From Exilispira sp964581895 (GTDB lineage: Bacteria; Spirochaetota; JAAYUW01): DNA of 64,000 bases. Made by a program: the position numbers and the translations under genes. Below the pieces are notes generated by a model. It saw only the letters and a program-made list of their open reading frames with translations. It did not search any database and was not told the origin of the DNA. Location of the stretch: positions 1 to 64,000 of the forward strand of contig CAZOPR010000004.1 of NCBI GenBank assembly GCA_964581895.1, written 5' to 3'. Of the stretch, positions 25,198 through 34,552 are shown piece after piece (position 1 is the first letter of the stretch; each line of letters begins with the position of its first letter).

Positions 25198-28026
25198 ATG
25201 GGAATAAAGATTTCTAAAATAAATGTTAAAGATTTAGGTCCAATTAAAGAAAATATAGATTGGGAATTTAAAGATTTCAATCTTATTTATGGTAAAAATG
25301 AAAAGGGGAAATCACTTATTGTCGAATTTATAATAAGAACACTTTTTAAGTATGACATAAAGAAAAATAAAGATGAAAAAGATATTGATTGGGGATATTT
25401 AAGAAGAATCGGTAATGGCAAAGTCGTAGTAAAAGGTATTAAAAGTTTGAATAAAAATTCTACTTCGGATGAAGTAGAATTTTATTCAAACGATAAAAAT
25501 CAAAGTTTTTTCGATTTGCTTTTAAAAAGTCCATTAAATCTTCCATTTAATATTCCAAAATTATTTATTGTAAAAGAAGGGGAAGTTTCAATAGAAAAAG
25601 ATTATGAAGAAGGGATAAGCTTAAATTATATAAAAAATATTTTTTCTATGGATAAGGTTTTGAATGAAATTGAAGAAGATGAAGTCAAGATTCCTAAAAA
25701 CCTTAAAAATTATGAATATGATGATAGTTTAAATTTTGATAATAAAAGAAATATAAAATTACCGAAAAAAGGAGGTCCAGTAGGAATTTTAGATGAGATT
25801 AACCAAAAAATTCAAAGCTTAGAGACAATATTTGATAAATTTGCAAAATCATACCAAAAAGATGAAGAGCTGAAACTAAAGTTAAAACTTAATGAAATTA
25901 AGGAAGAAAAGGAAAAGTTATTATATGCAAAAAGATATAAGGCTTTTACTTTGTCGAAAAAGTTGGATGAACTTAAAGAAAAAGGAAAATCATTAAATAA
26001 ATTTGAAATTGAAAGATGTGAAAAGCTTATAAATGAATATAATAGCAAGAAAATGGAACTAAATAAGATTGAAAAAGAGATAAATCAAATTGATAATGAA
26101 ATAAAAGATGAGCCCGAACTTTTAAGAATAAGTGAAATTCAGCTTAAAGCTAAAAGGTATAAAGCATATATCTTAGCAAACCAGATAAGTAAAATAAAAG
26201 AGCAGCTTATAAAATATTCGGAAGAGGAAATTGTCAAACTTAGTAATCAAATTGAACTATATAACAAAGAAAAAGAGCAATATTTGGAAGATGAAAAATT
26301 AGTGAAGGAATATATAGATAAAACTAAAAATCAGGATTTTCTGAATTCAATAAAAGATATATATGATAAGTATTTACAATCTTCTAAAATAGATGGTTCA
26401 ACAAAATTTTTGGGCTCACCTACTTCTATTGTAGTTTTTTCCGTAATTTTGATATTATCAGCATTATCTTCAATAATATTTTCTTCATTAAAATTGAATT
26501 TCATTATTAAAATAATTTCAGTAATTTTAAGTATTTTAAGCGGGTTTTCTTTAGTTTTATCCATAATTAAATTTAAAAGTTTTATAAAAAGTGAAAGAAA
26601 AGCTTTTGAGATTGAAAAGATAAAAAAAAGATTTGAATCAACTTTTGGCAAACCTTTAAAAGATATAACTATGCTAAATGAAATGATCTCTTTTAATCAA
26701 AAACTAATAAATCAGCTTGAAATAATGAACCCAAAACTTCAAAGCTTAAAAGTTCAGCTTAAAATAAATAAAAAGCAAATAATGGAAAAGTTAGAAAGTT
26801 TTGGATATTCAAACCTTGAGGAGGAAGATTGGGGTAAAATTATTTACGATATTAAATTAAAAAATAAAGATTTAAAAGAAAAATTAGATCAAATTAAATC
26901 AAATTTTGAAAAACTTGATATTGATACTTCATATTTTGATTTAGTAAACCCTGGCGTTGAGTATGATGTAAATATATATAAAGAAACAACAGAAAAACTT
27001 AAAAATTATGAAGTCTTAAAACAAGGGAAAAATAAAAAATTAAGCGAAAAAGAGGATCTGGAAAAATTAATTGAAGGCTTAAAAAAAGAAATAGATCAGA
27101 TTTTTAAGAATTTATTAAAGGAAAAAGTTGAACCTGAAAATTGGGAGTCTTGCTTAAATAACATTAAAATGCAGCTTTATAATATAGCAAATGAGATATC
27201 AAAAGTTCAAGGTGAACTTAGTGGCCTTGCAGTAAATGAAGAGGAGTTTGAAAAGCAAGACAATAATATTACTTTTTCTCAACAAAAACTTGATAACTTG
27301 GAAAAAGAGATTGAAAATATTAATAGTAGAATAAAAGAAATAGAACAAAACAATTTGACCATAAAGGCAGAACTTTCATCGATAGCTGGTTTAGATATTA
27401 GTTCAAGCATAAATGATTTAATCAAAAAAATATATCAATTAAAAGAAGAATACTTAAAAAATAAAAATCAGATAGAGTCTAAAATTTTGTCTACTATTCT
27501 TATTTATGAAAGTATTTGCGAACTAAAAAAAGAAGAAGATGAAAAGCTAAAATATTTTTTGCAATCTGATCTTATAAAAAGCAGTATAAAGAAGATAACA
27601 ACAAGGTACAATGAAATTTTGTATGAAAATGTTAATAGAGCTGATAGTACAAAGACTTTTGAAATTATTGATACGACTAAGAGTAATAATAAAAACAAGA
27701 TAAAAGATTTCGAAATTTTTATAACAGATGGTTATGAGAAATATAATCTTAAAGATATAAGCACTGGGGCAAAAGAGCAACTGATGCTTGCATTAAGGAT
27801 CGGTTTTTTAAGATATCTATTTAAAAATAAAAGTGGTTTTCTAATTTTAGATGATGCTTTTCAGCATTCAGATTATGAAAGAAGAAAAATATTGGTTGAT
27901 TCTTTAATAGAACTTATAAAAGATGATTGGCAAATCTTTTATTTTACAATGGACGATAATCTAAGAAATTTGATAAAAGAAAAGATTAAAAATACTGATT
28001 TTGAGTTTTTTGAAAAATCTTTGTAA
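25198..28026 (+). CDS. SbcC/YhaN-like AAA ATPase with central transmembrane hairpin
   Basis: A DNA-repair type SMC-like ATPase. Walker A GKNEKGKS (32-39) is N-terminal, and a signature DISTGAKEQLMLALR and Walker B FLILDDAF (about 878-886) are C-terminal. The rest is long coiled coil. In the middle (about 409-458) are two adjacent hydrophobic helices in place of the Cys-X2-Cys zinc hook of SbcC/Rad50. This matches Bacillus YhaN-like proteins, which are membrane-anchored. The partner nuclease gene is directly upstream, so it probably forms a membrane-tethered exonuclease. Length is 942 residues. Confidence 0.87.
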   Translation: MGIKISKINVKDLGPIKENIDWEFKDFNLIYGKNEKGKSLIVEFIIRTLFKYDIKKNKDEKDIDWGYLRRIGNGKVVVKGIKSLNKNSTSDEVEFYSNDKNQSFFDLLLKSPLNLPFNIPKLFIVKEGEVSIEKDYEEGISLNYIKNIFSMDKVLNEIEEDEVKIPKNLKNYEYDDSLNFDNKRNIKLPKKGGPVGILDEINQKIQSLETIFDKFAKSYQKDEELKLKLKLNEIKEEKEKLLYAKRYKAFTLSKKLDELKEKGKSLNKFEIERCEKLINEYNSKKMELNKIEKEINQIDNEIKDEPELLRISEIQLKAKRYKAYILANQISKIKEQLIKYSEEEIVKLSNQIELYNKEKEQYLEDEKLVKEYIDKTKNQDFLNSIKDIYDKYLQSSKIDGSTKFLGSPTSIVVFSVILILSALSSIIFSSLKLNFIIKIISVILSILSGFSLVLSIIKFKSFIKSERKAFEIEKIKKRFESTFGKPLKDITMLNEMISFNQKLINQLEIMNPKLQSLKVQLKINKKQIMEKLESFGYSNLEEEDWGKIIYDIKLKNKDLKEKLDQIKSNFEKLDIDTSYFDLVNPGVEYDVNIYKETTEKLKNYEVLKQGKNKKLSEKEDLEKLIEGLKKEIDQIFKNLLKEKVEPENWESCLNNIKMQLYNIANEISKVQGELSGLAVNEEEFEKQDNNITFSQQKLDNLEKEIENINSRIKEIEQNNLTIKAELSSIAGLDISSSINDLIKKIYQLKEEYLKNKNQIESKILSTILIYESICELKKEEDEKLKYFLQSDLIKSSIKKITTRYNEILYENVNRADSTKTFEIIDTTKSNNKNKIKDFEIFITDGYEKYNLKDISTGAKEQLMLALRIGFLRYLFKNKSGFLILDDAFQHSDYERRKILVDSLIELIKDDWQIFYFTMDDNLRNLIKEKIKNTDFEFFEKSL

Positions 28027-28134
28027 TTTTTAAAATTTATTCTTTTACTAAAAGAATGATAAGACTTTATTAAAAGGGTTGAAAGAGCAATAAGAAGTTA
28101 TTAAAAAGTTCAAAGGAGAAAAACGCTTAATTTT

Positions 28135-29679
28135 ATGAAAAAATTTTTATATATTTTTTTGCTCTTTTTTTCAACAATTTTATTGATAATATTATCCAGG
28201 ATAAGTTATCTACTTTTTCATACAATAGTTGAATTATTAGCTGTCAGTTTAGGAATTTCTCTTTTATTTTTTACACTAACAAAAATAAACCTAAAAGAGT
28301 TATCAAAATTTGAAATTTTATCTTTAGCCTATGCTTTTGTTGCAATAATAGAACTACTTCATACTCTTGCTTATAAAGGTATGGGAGTTTTTAAGAATAT
28401 AACTGCAAATGAACCAACACAACTTTGGATTAGCTCAAGAATTCTCGAGTCAATCTCAATATTTTTATATACTTTTAGTTTTAGAAGGAAAAATATAGAA
28501 AAAAATATTAAATCTATCTTTTATTTAGTATTATTTATTCTTTTGCTTTATTTTACTTTTATTATTCTTTCTATTTTTATATTTAATATTTTTCCTGATT
28601 GCTTCATTGAAGGTTATGGCCTAACTAACTTTAAAAAAATTACTGAATATGTCATAATCTTGATTCTTTTAATCTCTTTGATTTTTAGTAAAACTAACTT
28701 GGATAATTCATTTTCCTACTATAGATTTGCAATTATTTTTACAATATTTTCCGAATTTTGTTTCATCTTATATAAAGATGTTTTTGGAATATTTAATATG
28801 GTTGGGCATATATTTAAGTATTTTTCTTTTATATTTATCTATAGATATGTAATGATTAATATTATTGAAGTTCCTTATTCAACAATAAAAAATTTAGCCT
28901 TCCAACTTCAAAAAGAAAAAGAAGAGTTAGCCATAGCAAAAAATGAAGCTGAAAAGGCGAACAAGGCGAAATCTACCTTTATCGCAAATATAAATCATGA
29001 AATAAACACGCCATTGGAGGCAATTACTGGATTTTCTTTTATCTTATTTAATGAATTAGATGATCCTGATAAAAAGGAATTGTGCCAGAATATTTTTGAT
29101 GCTTCCCAGTACTTATACAAAATATTTGATAATTTGATTGCAATTTCAGAAATTGAAATTGGTGAGTTTAAAATACAATGGAGAAATCAAAACTTAAAAA
29201 ATCTGATTAGTATTTTAGTTGATCTTTATTATGGGCAAGCAAAAACAAAAGAATTATATTTTAATGTAAAATTGGAAGATTCACTTGATAAAGTCATGCT
29301 AGTTCCAGAAAATGTTATCTGGAAGATAATTGAAAACCTTTTAAGTAATGCGATAAAGTTTACAGATAAAGGTTATATATATTTTTCGTCAAGGCTTGAA
29401 GATAAAATCCTTTATATTAATATTAAGGATTCTGGAAATGGCATAGATATCCATACATATTCAGATTTAATAAATCCTTTTAATATAGGGGAGTACTATT
29501 TAAATAAGACTCATGATGGCATTGGGCTTGGACTTTCAATAGTAAATAAACTTGTAAAATTATTAAATGGTAAAATAGATTTCAATTCAAAGATATTAGA
29601 AGGTTCTGAATTTTCTATTATGTTAAATTTAGATTATGAACAATTTAAAGATAAAAGCTATTCAATAGTAAAAGAATAG
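28135..29679 (+). CDS. Membrane sensor histidine kinase (MASE3-like)
   Basis: Seven or so transmembrane helices in the first 250 residues resemble the MASE3 sensor domain, with YAFVAIIELLHTLAYKGMGVF and ITANEPTQLWISSRI as its typical segments. A short coiled linker leads to the dimerisation domain with the phosphorylated His in NHEINTPL (H288) and the HATPase domain (N box ENLLSNAIKFT, G1 DSGNGID, G2 GIGLGLSIVNKL). No response regulator gene is adjacent, so the partner must be elsewhere. Signal unknown. An AAAGGAG lies about 17 bases before the ATG. Confidence 0.9.
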   Translation: MKKFLYIFLLFFSTILLIILSRISYLLFHTIVELLAVSLGISLLFFTLTKINLKELSKFEILSLAYAFVAIIELLHTLAYKGMGVFKNITANEPTQLWISSRILESISIFLYTFSFRRKNIEKNIKSIFYLVLFILLLYFTFIILSIFIFNIFPDCFIEGYGLTNFKKITEYVIILILLISLIFSKTNLDNSFSYYRFAIIFTIFSEFCFILYKDVFGIFNMVGHIFKYFSFIFIYRYVMINIIEVPYSTIKNLAFQLQKEKEELAIAKNEAEKANKAKSTFIANINHEINTPLEAITGFSFILFNELDDPDKKELCQNIFDASQYLYKIFDNLIAISEIEIGEFKIQWRNQNLKNLISILVDLYYGQAKTKELYFNVKLEDSLDKVMLVPENVIWKIIENLLSNAIKFTDKGYIYFSSRLEDKILYINIKDSGNGIDIHTYSDLINPFNIGEYYLNKTHDGIGLGLSIVNKLVKLLNGKIDFNSKILEGSEFSIMLNLDYEQFKDKSYSIVKE

Positions 29680-29715
29680 TAACTTAAATATAAATCAAGA
29701 AATTAAGGAAAAATC

Positions 29716-30567
29716 TTGAGAAAAAAGATTATAAAATATGAAGAGATAAAGCTTAAAATTTTCGAACTAATAATTCAAACTTCATACGAATTGCCTTTCG
29801 ATATTTATTCATCTATTAAAGATAATATAAAAAAGGAAGAATCTTCTCTTGGTAAGTTAGTATTGCAAAAATTACTTCAAAATGCAGATATTGCAAAATG
29901 TGAAAAGATGCCAATCTGCCAGGATACTGGGATAGCTGTTTTTTTTGTAGAAATAGGAGAAAATGTTGAGATTAAAGGTGGCTTTATTAAAGATGCAATA
30001 TTTGAAGCGACAAAAGAAGCCTATGAAAAAGGATATCTTCGAAAATCAATGGTAAATGACCCTATATTTGATAGAACTAACACCAGAACAAACCTTCCAC
30101 CAATTATTCATTTTGATATTATTAAAGGTGATAAAATAAAAATCAGATTTACCGCAAAAGGCGGTGGTGCTGAAAATATGAGTAGATTGAAAATGTTAAA
30201 TCCACTCGATGGGGAAGATAAAATTACTAAATTTGTTATAGATACAATTCAAAAGGCAGGCGGAAATCCTTGCCCACCAGTTATCATAGGAATAGGAGTT
30301 GGTGGCGATTTTGAAGAATCTGCAATACTTGCAAAGAAAGCATTATTTAGGAAAATAGGAGAAAGAAATAAAAATATAAAATATGCAGAACTTGAAGAAA
30401 AGATAAAAGAAAAGGTAAACAAAACAGGGCTAGGCCCTGCAGCACTTGGTGGAAGAATCACCTGTCTTGATCTTTTCATAGAATATTTTCCTTGCCATAT
30501 AGCATCTTTACCAGTTGCAATAAATCTGAATTGCAATGCAGCAAGACATGGTGAAATTGAGATTTAG
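29716..30567 (+). CDS. Fumarate hydratase class I, alpha subunit
   Basis: N-terminal half of an iron-sulfur fumarase (FumA/TtdA family), interconverting fumarate and malate. The three [4Fe-4S] ligand cysteines are C68 (MPICQDTG), C186 (PCPPVIIG) and C273 (NLNCNAARH). The DPIFDRTNTRTNLPP block is diagnostic. It begins at TTG with AAGGA about seven bases upstream. The beta subunit follows 155 bp downstream. Tartrate dehydratase is the alternative, since alpha subunits are similar; the context with oxaloacetate-type sodium pumps favours fumarate. Confidence 0.92.
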   Translation: MRKKIIKYEEIKLKIFELIIQTSYELPFDIYSSIKDNIKKEESSLGKLVLQKLLQNADIAKCEKMPICQDTGIAVFFVEIGENVEIKGGFIKDAIFEATKEAYEKGYLRKSMVNDPIFDRTNTRTNLPPIIHFDIIKGDKIKIRFTAKGGGAENMSRLKMLNPLDGEDKITKFVIDTIQKAGGNPCPPVIIGIGVGGDFEESAILAKKALFRKIGERNKNIKYAELEEKIKEKVNKTGLGPAALGGRITCLDLFIEYFPCHIASLPVAINLNCNAARHGEIEI

Positions 30568-30722
30568 ATAAGATAAAAAAAGGTAGAATAAGTCATAAAA
30601 AATTGAATAAGATATGAATAAAGAATTAAATAAAGTTAAAGAGAAGAATAAGAATTAAAAAATTGAACAATTAAAAATAAAGAAATAAGTAAAATGGTTA
30701 AAATAGGGAAAAAATTATAAAT

Positions 30723-31283
30723 ATGAATAGGATTATTAAAATAAGTTCACCTTTAAATGATTATATTATTCAAGATTTAAAAGCCGGGGATGAAGTATAT
30801 ATTTCAGGTAAAATCTATACTGCAAGAGATATGGCTCATAAAAGGCTTGTTGATCTTATTGAAAAAGGGCAGACTTTACCAATAGACTTAAAAGGAAATA
30901 TTATTTACTATGCAGGGCCGACTCCACATAAACCAGGGAAGGTAATAGGAAGTATAGGACCTACAACAAGTGGTAGAATGGATCTTTTTACCCCAAAATT
31001 ACTTGATGCTGGATTAAAAGGAATGATTGGCAAGGGAAATAGAAGTGACAAGGTTATTGAAAGTATAAAAAAAAATAAGGCTATATATTTTGTTGCGATA
31101 GGTGGAGCCGCCGCTTTGATATCTAAATCAATAATATCTTCAAAAATAGTATGTTATGAAGATTTATTAGCAGAAGCGATTAACGAGCTTATTGTTGAGG
31201 ATTTCCCACTAATTGTGGCGATAGATTCCTTTGGAAATAACCTATATGATATAGGTATTGAAAAATATAGGATTCAATATTAA
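30723..31283 (+). CDS. Fumarate hydratase class I, beta subunit
   Basis: C-terminal half of the two-subunit fumarase. It holds the swivelling domain with GKIYTARDMAHKRL, YAGPTPHKPGKVIGSIGPTT, and GMIGKGNRSD. Length 186 residues is typical. The 155-bp gap from the alpha subunit is A/K-codon-rich and has no gene. Start ATG 30723. The pair forms the oxygen-sensitive enzyme typical of anaerobes. Confidence 0.93.
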   Translation: MNRIIKISSPLNDYIIQDLKAGDEVYISGKIYTARDMAHKRLVDLIEKGQTLPIDLKGNIIYYAGPTPHKPGKVIGSIGPTTSGRMDLFTPKLLDAGLKGMIGKGNRSDKVIESIKKNKAIYFVAIGGAAALISKSIISSKIVCYEDLLAEAINELIVEDFPLIVAIDSFGNNLYDIGIEKYRIQY

Positions 31284-31303
31284 AATCTTTGATTCTTTTT
31301 GAT

Positions 31304-31355
31304 TTGACAAAATAAATAGTTTTTTATATTTTATATTAAATATCGTTTTTGTTTA
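31304..31355 (+). promoter_or_regulatory. Possible promoter and shared 18-base motif upstream of sufC
   Basis: A perfect TTGACA (31304-31309) is followed after 17 bases by a weak TATTTT (31327-31332), a possible promoter for the Fe-S operon. The motif aaatatcgtttttgttta at 31338-31355 matches the one before kdd (8162-8179) at 17 of 18 bases. It would lie in the leader or near the start of transcription. Function of the motif is unknown. Confidence 0.4.
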
Positions 31356-31416
31356 ATAAGGTTTTTTCTTCGATTTAAGATAAACTATTTAATAAATCAT
31401 AAATTAGGTGGTAAAG

Positions 31417-32154
31417 ATGAATTTACTTGAACTTAAAGATCTAACACTTGAAAAAGATGGTAAATATTTGCTTAAAAATATAAATATGGAGATATGGGCT
31501 GGCTATGTACATGCTATTGTTGGACCAAATGGCGCTGGAAAGTCAACTTTGGCTCATACAATAATGGGACTTTCTGGTTACAGGCAAATTTCTGGAGATA
31601 TCATTTTTGAAGGTAAATCTATAAAGGATTATTCTATAGATGAAAGGGCACGCCTTGGTCTTACACTTGTTTTTCAAGAACCTGCAAGATTTGAAGGGAT
31701 AAAGGTAAGCGATTTTATTTTGGCTGGAAGTAAAGAGAAAAAAGATGAAGTTGTAGAAAATGCCCTTAATAAAGTCGGGTTAAACCCACAAATCTACAAA
31801 GAAAGGTCTGTAGATAAGACTCTTTCTGGAGGAGAAAGAAAAAGGATAGAACTTGCTTCAGTTTATGCTATGGAGCCAAGACTTGTTTTGATGGATGAGC
31901 CAGATAGTGGGGTAGATGTAGATTCATTAAAATATATCTTTGATATAATTAAAGAGATAAAAAATAGAGGTTCAACAGTAATTCTTGTTACACATAGTCC
32001 AACAGTATTAAAACAAGCTGATCATGCCTTTTTAATTTGTGGAGGTCAGATTGTCGATAAAGGGCAGATGCACAAGATGTTTGAATACTTTAGTGGAAAG
32101 TGTAAACCCTGCGATCATATAGGAAGCCCAGATAAAATCGAGACATTAAAATAA
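31417..32154 (+). CDS. sufC: SufC-type Fe-S assembly ATPase (SMS-like)
   Basis: ABC-class ATPase of iron-sulfur cluster assembly. Walker A GPNGAGKST, signature LSGGERKR and Walker B LVLMDEPDSGVD are all present. The HSPTVLKQADHAFLICGGQ tail is typical of SufC. I chose the ATG at 31417 over GTG at 31408, because AGGTGGT at 31406-31412 is correctly spaced from it. Only one SufB/D-like partner follows, with no SufS, SufU or SufE nearby. This two-gene layout matches the minimal SUF-like (SMS) systems of anaerobes and archaea. Confidence 0.92.
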   Translation: MNLLELKDLTLEKDGKYLLKNINMEIWAGYVHAIVGPNGAGKSTLAHTIMGLSGYRQISGDIIFEGKSIKDYSIDERARLGLTLVFQEPARFEGIKVSDFILAGSKEKKDEVVENALNKVGLNPQIYKERSVDKTLSGGERKRIELASVYAMEPRLVLMDEPDSGVDVDSLKYIFDIIKEIKNRGSTVILVTHSPTVLKQADHAFLICGGQIVDKGQMHKMFEYFSGKCKPCDHIGSPDKIETLK

Positions 32155-32188
32155 AGGTAATAAAAATAATAAAGAGGTATAGATTAAT

Positions 32189-33118
32189 ATGTCAGAAGAT
32201 AAAGTTCTACTTTCCCAGATGCTTAAATCCATCGATATCGAACAATTTTCAGAAGAGATTGCCCATGTTGAAATTCATGGGAATAAGGTTTTAGGATTAA
32301 AACTTGTTGATGGATTAAAGGTAGAATCTGAAAGTTTTGAAGATGGAATAAATGTTAAGATTGTTGTAGAAAAAAATATTCATATAAAAAATCCAGTAAG
32401 ATTCTGCTTTGGCATGATTCCAGAAAATGGTATCCAAAAGATAAATATAAATACTGTCTTAGAGGAAAACTCTTCTGCTTCATTTATCGCTACATGCACT
32501 TTCCCAAATGCTAAAAATATACAGCATTTGATGGATGCTAAAATCACCTTAAAAGAAAATTCATTTTTAAATTATTTTGAAAGGCATGTTCATGGTCCTG
32601 AAGGTGGAGTTACTATTGTACCTAAAACATTGGTTTACTTAAACAAAAATGCAAGATTTAACACTGAATTTGAACTTATCAAAGGTTCTGCTGGAATAAT
32701 AGATCTAGATTATTCAGCTTTTCTTGATGAAGATGCAGTTGTCAGTATGACCACAAGAATTTTTGGAAGGGTCAAAGATAAGATAAAAATAAATGAAAAG
32801 GCTCATCTTAAAGGTGAAAGATCTACTGGAGTTTTAACAAGTCATATTGCATTAAAAAATATGGCTGAAGCAGAGATTGTAAATGAACTTATTGCCGATG
32901 GATCTTATGCAAGAGGACATGTCGATTGCAAGGAAATTATTCAAGATCAAGCTAAAGCAAGAGCAGTTCCTATAGTTCAGGTAAACAATAAGCTTGCTCA
33001 TGTAACTCATGAAGCTGCTATTGGTTCTGTTGACTCAAAGCAACTGGAAACCCTTTTGTGTCGTGGACTTACAGAAGATGAGGCAACAGATCTTATAATA
33101 AATGGATTATTAAAATGA
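32189..33118 (+). CDS. SufB/SufD-like Fe-S scaffold subunit (SMS-like)
   Basis: A 309-residue beta-helix protein, shorter than SufB (about 480) and SufD (about 420), in the size range of the minimal SmsB type. Family signatures: HVHGPEGGVTIVPKTLVYLNKNARF and the C-terminal HVTHEAAIGSVDSKQLETLLCRGLTEDEA. The conserved Cys in LLCRGL and the His in HEAA are in the positions linked with cluster building in SufBD. It follows sufC by 34 bp, so the two form an operon and a complex. Whether it equals SufB or SufD is not meaningful for a single-subunit system. Confidence 0.85.
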   Translation: MSEDKVLLSQMLKSIDIEQFSEEIAHVEIHGNKVLGLKLVDGLKVESESFEDGINVKIVVEKNIHIKNPVRFCFGMIPENGIQKININTVLEENSSASFIATCTFPNAKNIQHLMDAKITLKENSFLNYFERHVHGPEGGVTIVPKTLVYLNKNARFNTEFELIKGSAGIIDLDYSAFLDEDAVVSMTTRIFGRVKDKIKINEKAHLKGERSTGVLTSHIALKNMAEAEIVNELIADGSYARGHVDCKEIIQDQAKARAVPIVQVNNKLAHVTHEAAIGSVDSKQLETLLCRGLTEDEATDLIINGLLK

Positions 33119-33534
33119 TTCACCTATTAAGATAAATTCTTTTGACCTTTGGGCAATTCTAAAGTCTTTCCTTTTTGCAAATCTATTATACAATATAGAT
33201 AACTATACAATATAGATAACCAAATTGACAAGCACTTTTAATAATTTAGCATAATTTTTTATAGTAATTTATTTTCTTTCAACCTTTTCAAGATTACAAA
33301 AACAATATGCTTTTTTAATACCAAGTTTTCATCTTGCTTAAATCCTTTTTTAAAGAAGATTATATATTTATTTTTTTATTGTTAAGTTTATTTTTAAAAG
33401 ATAAGTGTAAAGTTTAAAAATAATCACAACTTTTAATAATAAAAATAGTGATAAAAATATCATTAAAAATTTCTTGAAATAATTTTTAAATATTTTATTC
33501 TACTTCTATAAATTTAGTAAAAAAGGATAGTAAA
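33119..33534. other. Gene-free A/T-rich spacer with a 17-bp tandem duplication
   Basis: No reading frame of note is seen. The unit tatacaatatagataac occurs twice head to tail at 33187-33203 and 33204-33220. The right end carries a weak promoter-like TTGAAA (33474-33479) before the DUF898 gene. No clear terminator hairpin follows sufB. Confidence 0.6.
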
Positions 33535-34503
33535 ATGAGATTCGATTTCAGGTTAAAAGGTGAAAAAATCTGGTATCTGATTTTAATTTTATTTTTAGCA
33601 ATCTCTTTTAGGATTTTTGATAAACAAATTATAGAAAAATTAGATTATTTTAAAGAAAATGAAATAGGAAAAGAGATAATTATACTATCATTATTTTTAT
33701 CTGTAACTCTAATCAATCTTATATTAAGTTTTTTAATAATTAAAAATAGTATAAATTCAATTTACCTTGATGATAAAGCTTTTGTTTTTTCCGGGCAGCT
33801 TTTAAAATTCCTTGGAATTGTTATTTCATCATTTTTTCTTATGATTTTTACTCTTTTAATATATACCCCATTTTATATTAGAAGATATATTAACTTCATC
33901 TCTTCAAATACTTATTATAACGAGAATAATTTTCAATTTAACGGGAAAGGGGAAAAATTATTAGGAATAATGGTTTTGTTATTACTATTACCTTATATTG
34001 CAATTGTAGTTTTATCACTTAACTTAGCGGCAATGACTCTGAAGAAAATAATATTGTTTGGAATAATATTTATTATCGCATTTATAATGCTTATATCATA
34101 TATCTTCTATTATTTAAGATGGTTAATAAATTTTACTTATTCAGATTTTGATATCACCTTAAATGCAAAAGCAAATAAATCAATCATCTTCCTTTTAGGT
34201 CAAGAATTATTGACTATTTTGACATTATTTATTTACCTGCCTACTGCAATTATAAAAATTATCCAACATTTTGCTTCTAAAATCAGGATAGATAACTATA
34301 CAGAAAAATCATATAAAATAATCACAGAATTCGAAACTATTAAATCCTGGAAATATTTAGGTTTGCAAATTCTTTTATCTATCATAACATTTGGAATATA
34401 TCTTCCATGGGCATACTGCAATATTTTAAGATACATTTTTGAAAGAATAGTTATTGAAAAAGAATTTTCAGATTCTCAACAAATTAATATTGAATCAAAA
34501 TAA
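33535..34503 (+). CDS. DUF898 (YjgN-like) membrane protein
   Basis: A polytopic membrane protein of 322 residues with about six to eight hydrophobic segments. The DUF898 hallmark is seen in the segment with YTPFYIRRYINFISSNT followed by a FQFNGKGEKLL motif, and it starts with a similar FDFRLKGEKIW. A third, partial copy of the pattern (YLPWAYCNILRYIFERI) lies near the end. The family's function is not established. ATG 33535 follows AAAAGGA. It lies alone between two long gaps. Confidence 0.78.
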   Translation: MRFDFRLKGEKIWYLILILFLAISFRIFDKQIIEKLDYFKENEIGKEIIILSLFLSVTLINLILSFLIIKNSINSIYLDDKAFVFSGQLLKFLGIVISSFFLMIFTLLIYTPFYIRRYINFISSNTYYNENNFQFNGKGEKLLGIMVLLLLLPYIAIVVLSLNLAAMTLKKIILFGIIFIIAFIMLISYIFYYLRWLINFTYSDFDITLNAKANKSIIFLLGQELLTILTLFIYLPTAIIKIIQHFASKIRIDNYTEKSYKIITEFETIKSWKYLGLQILLSIITFGIYLPWAYCNILRYIFERIVIEKEFSDSQQINIESK

Positions 34504-34552
34504 AATTATAAAGTTAATTAAAATAAATTTTATTATCAAACTTTAAATCAAT

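Noticed and set aside
25198..28026. Assignment as a canonical SbcC/Rad50 with zinc hook
   Set aside because: No CxxC is found at the coiled-coil apex; two hydrophobic helices occupy that place.
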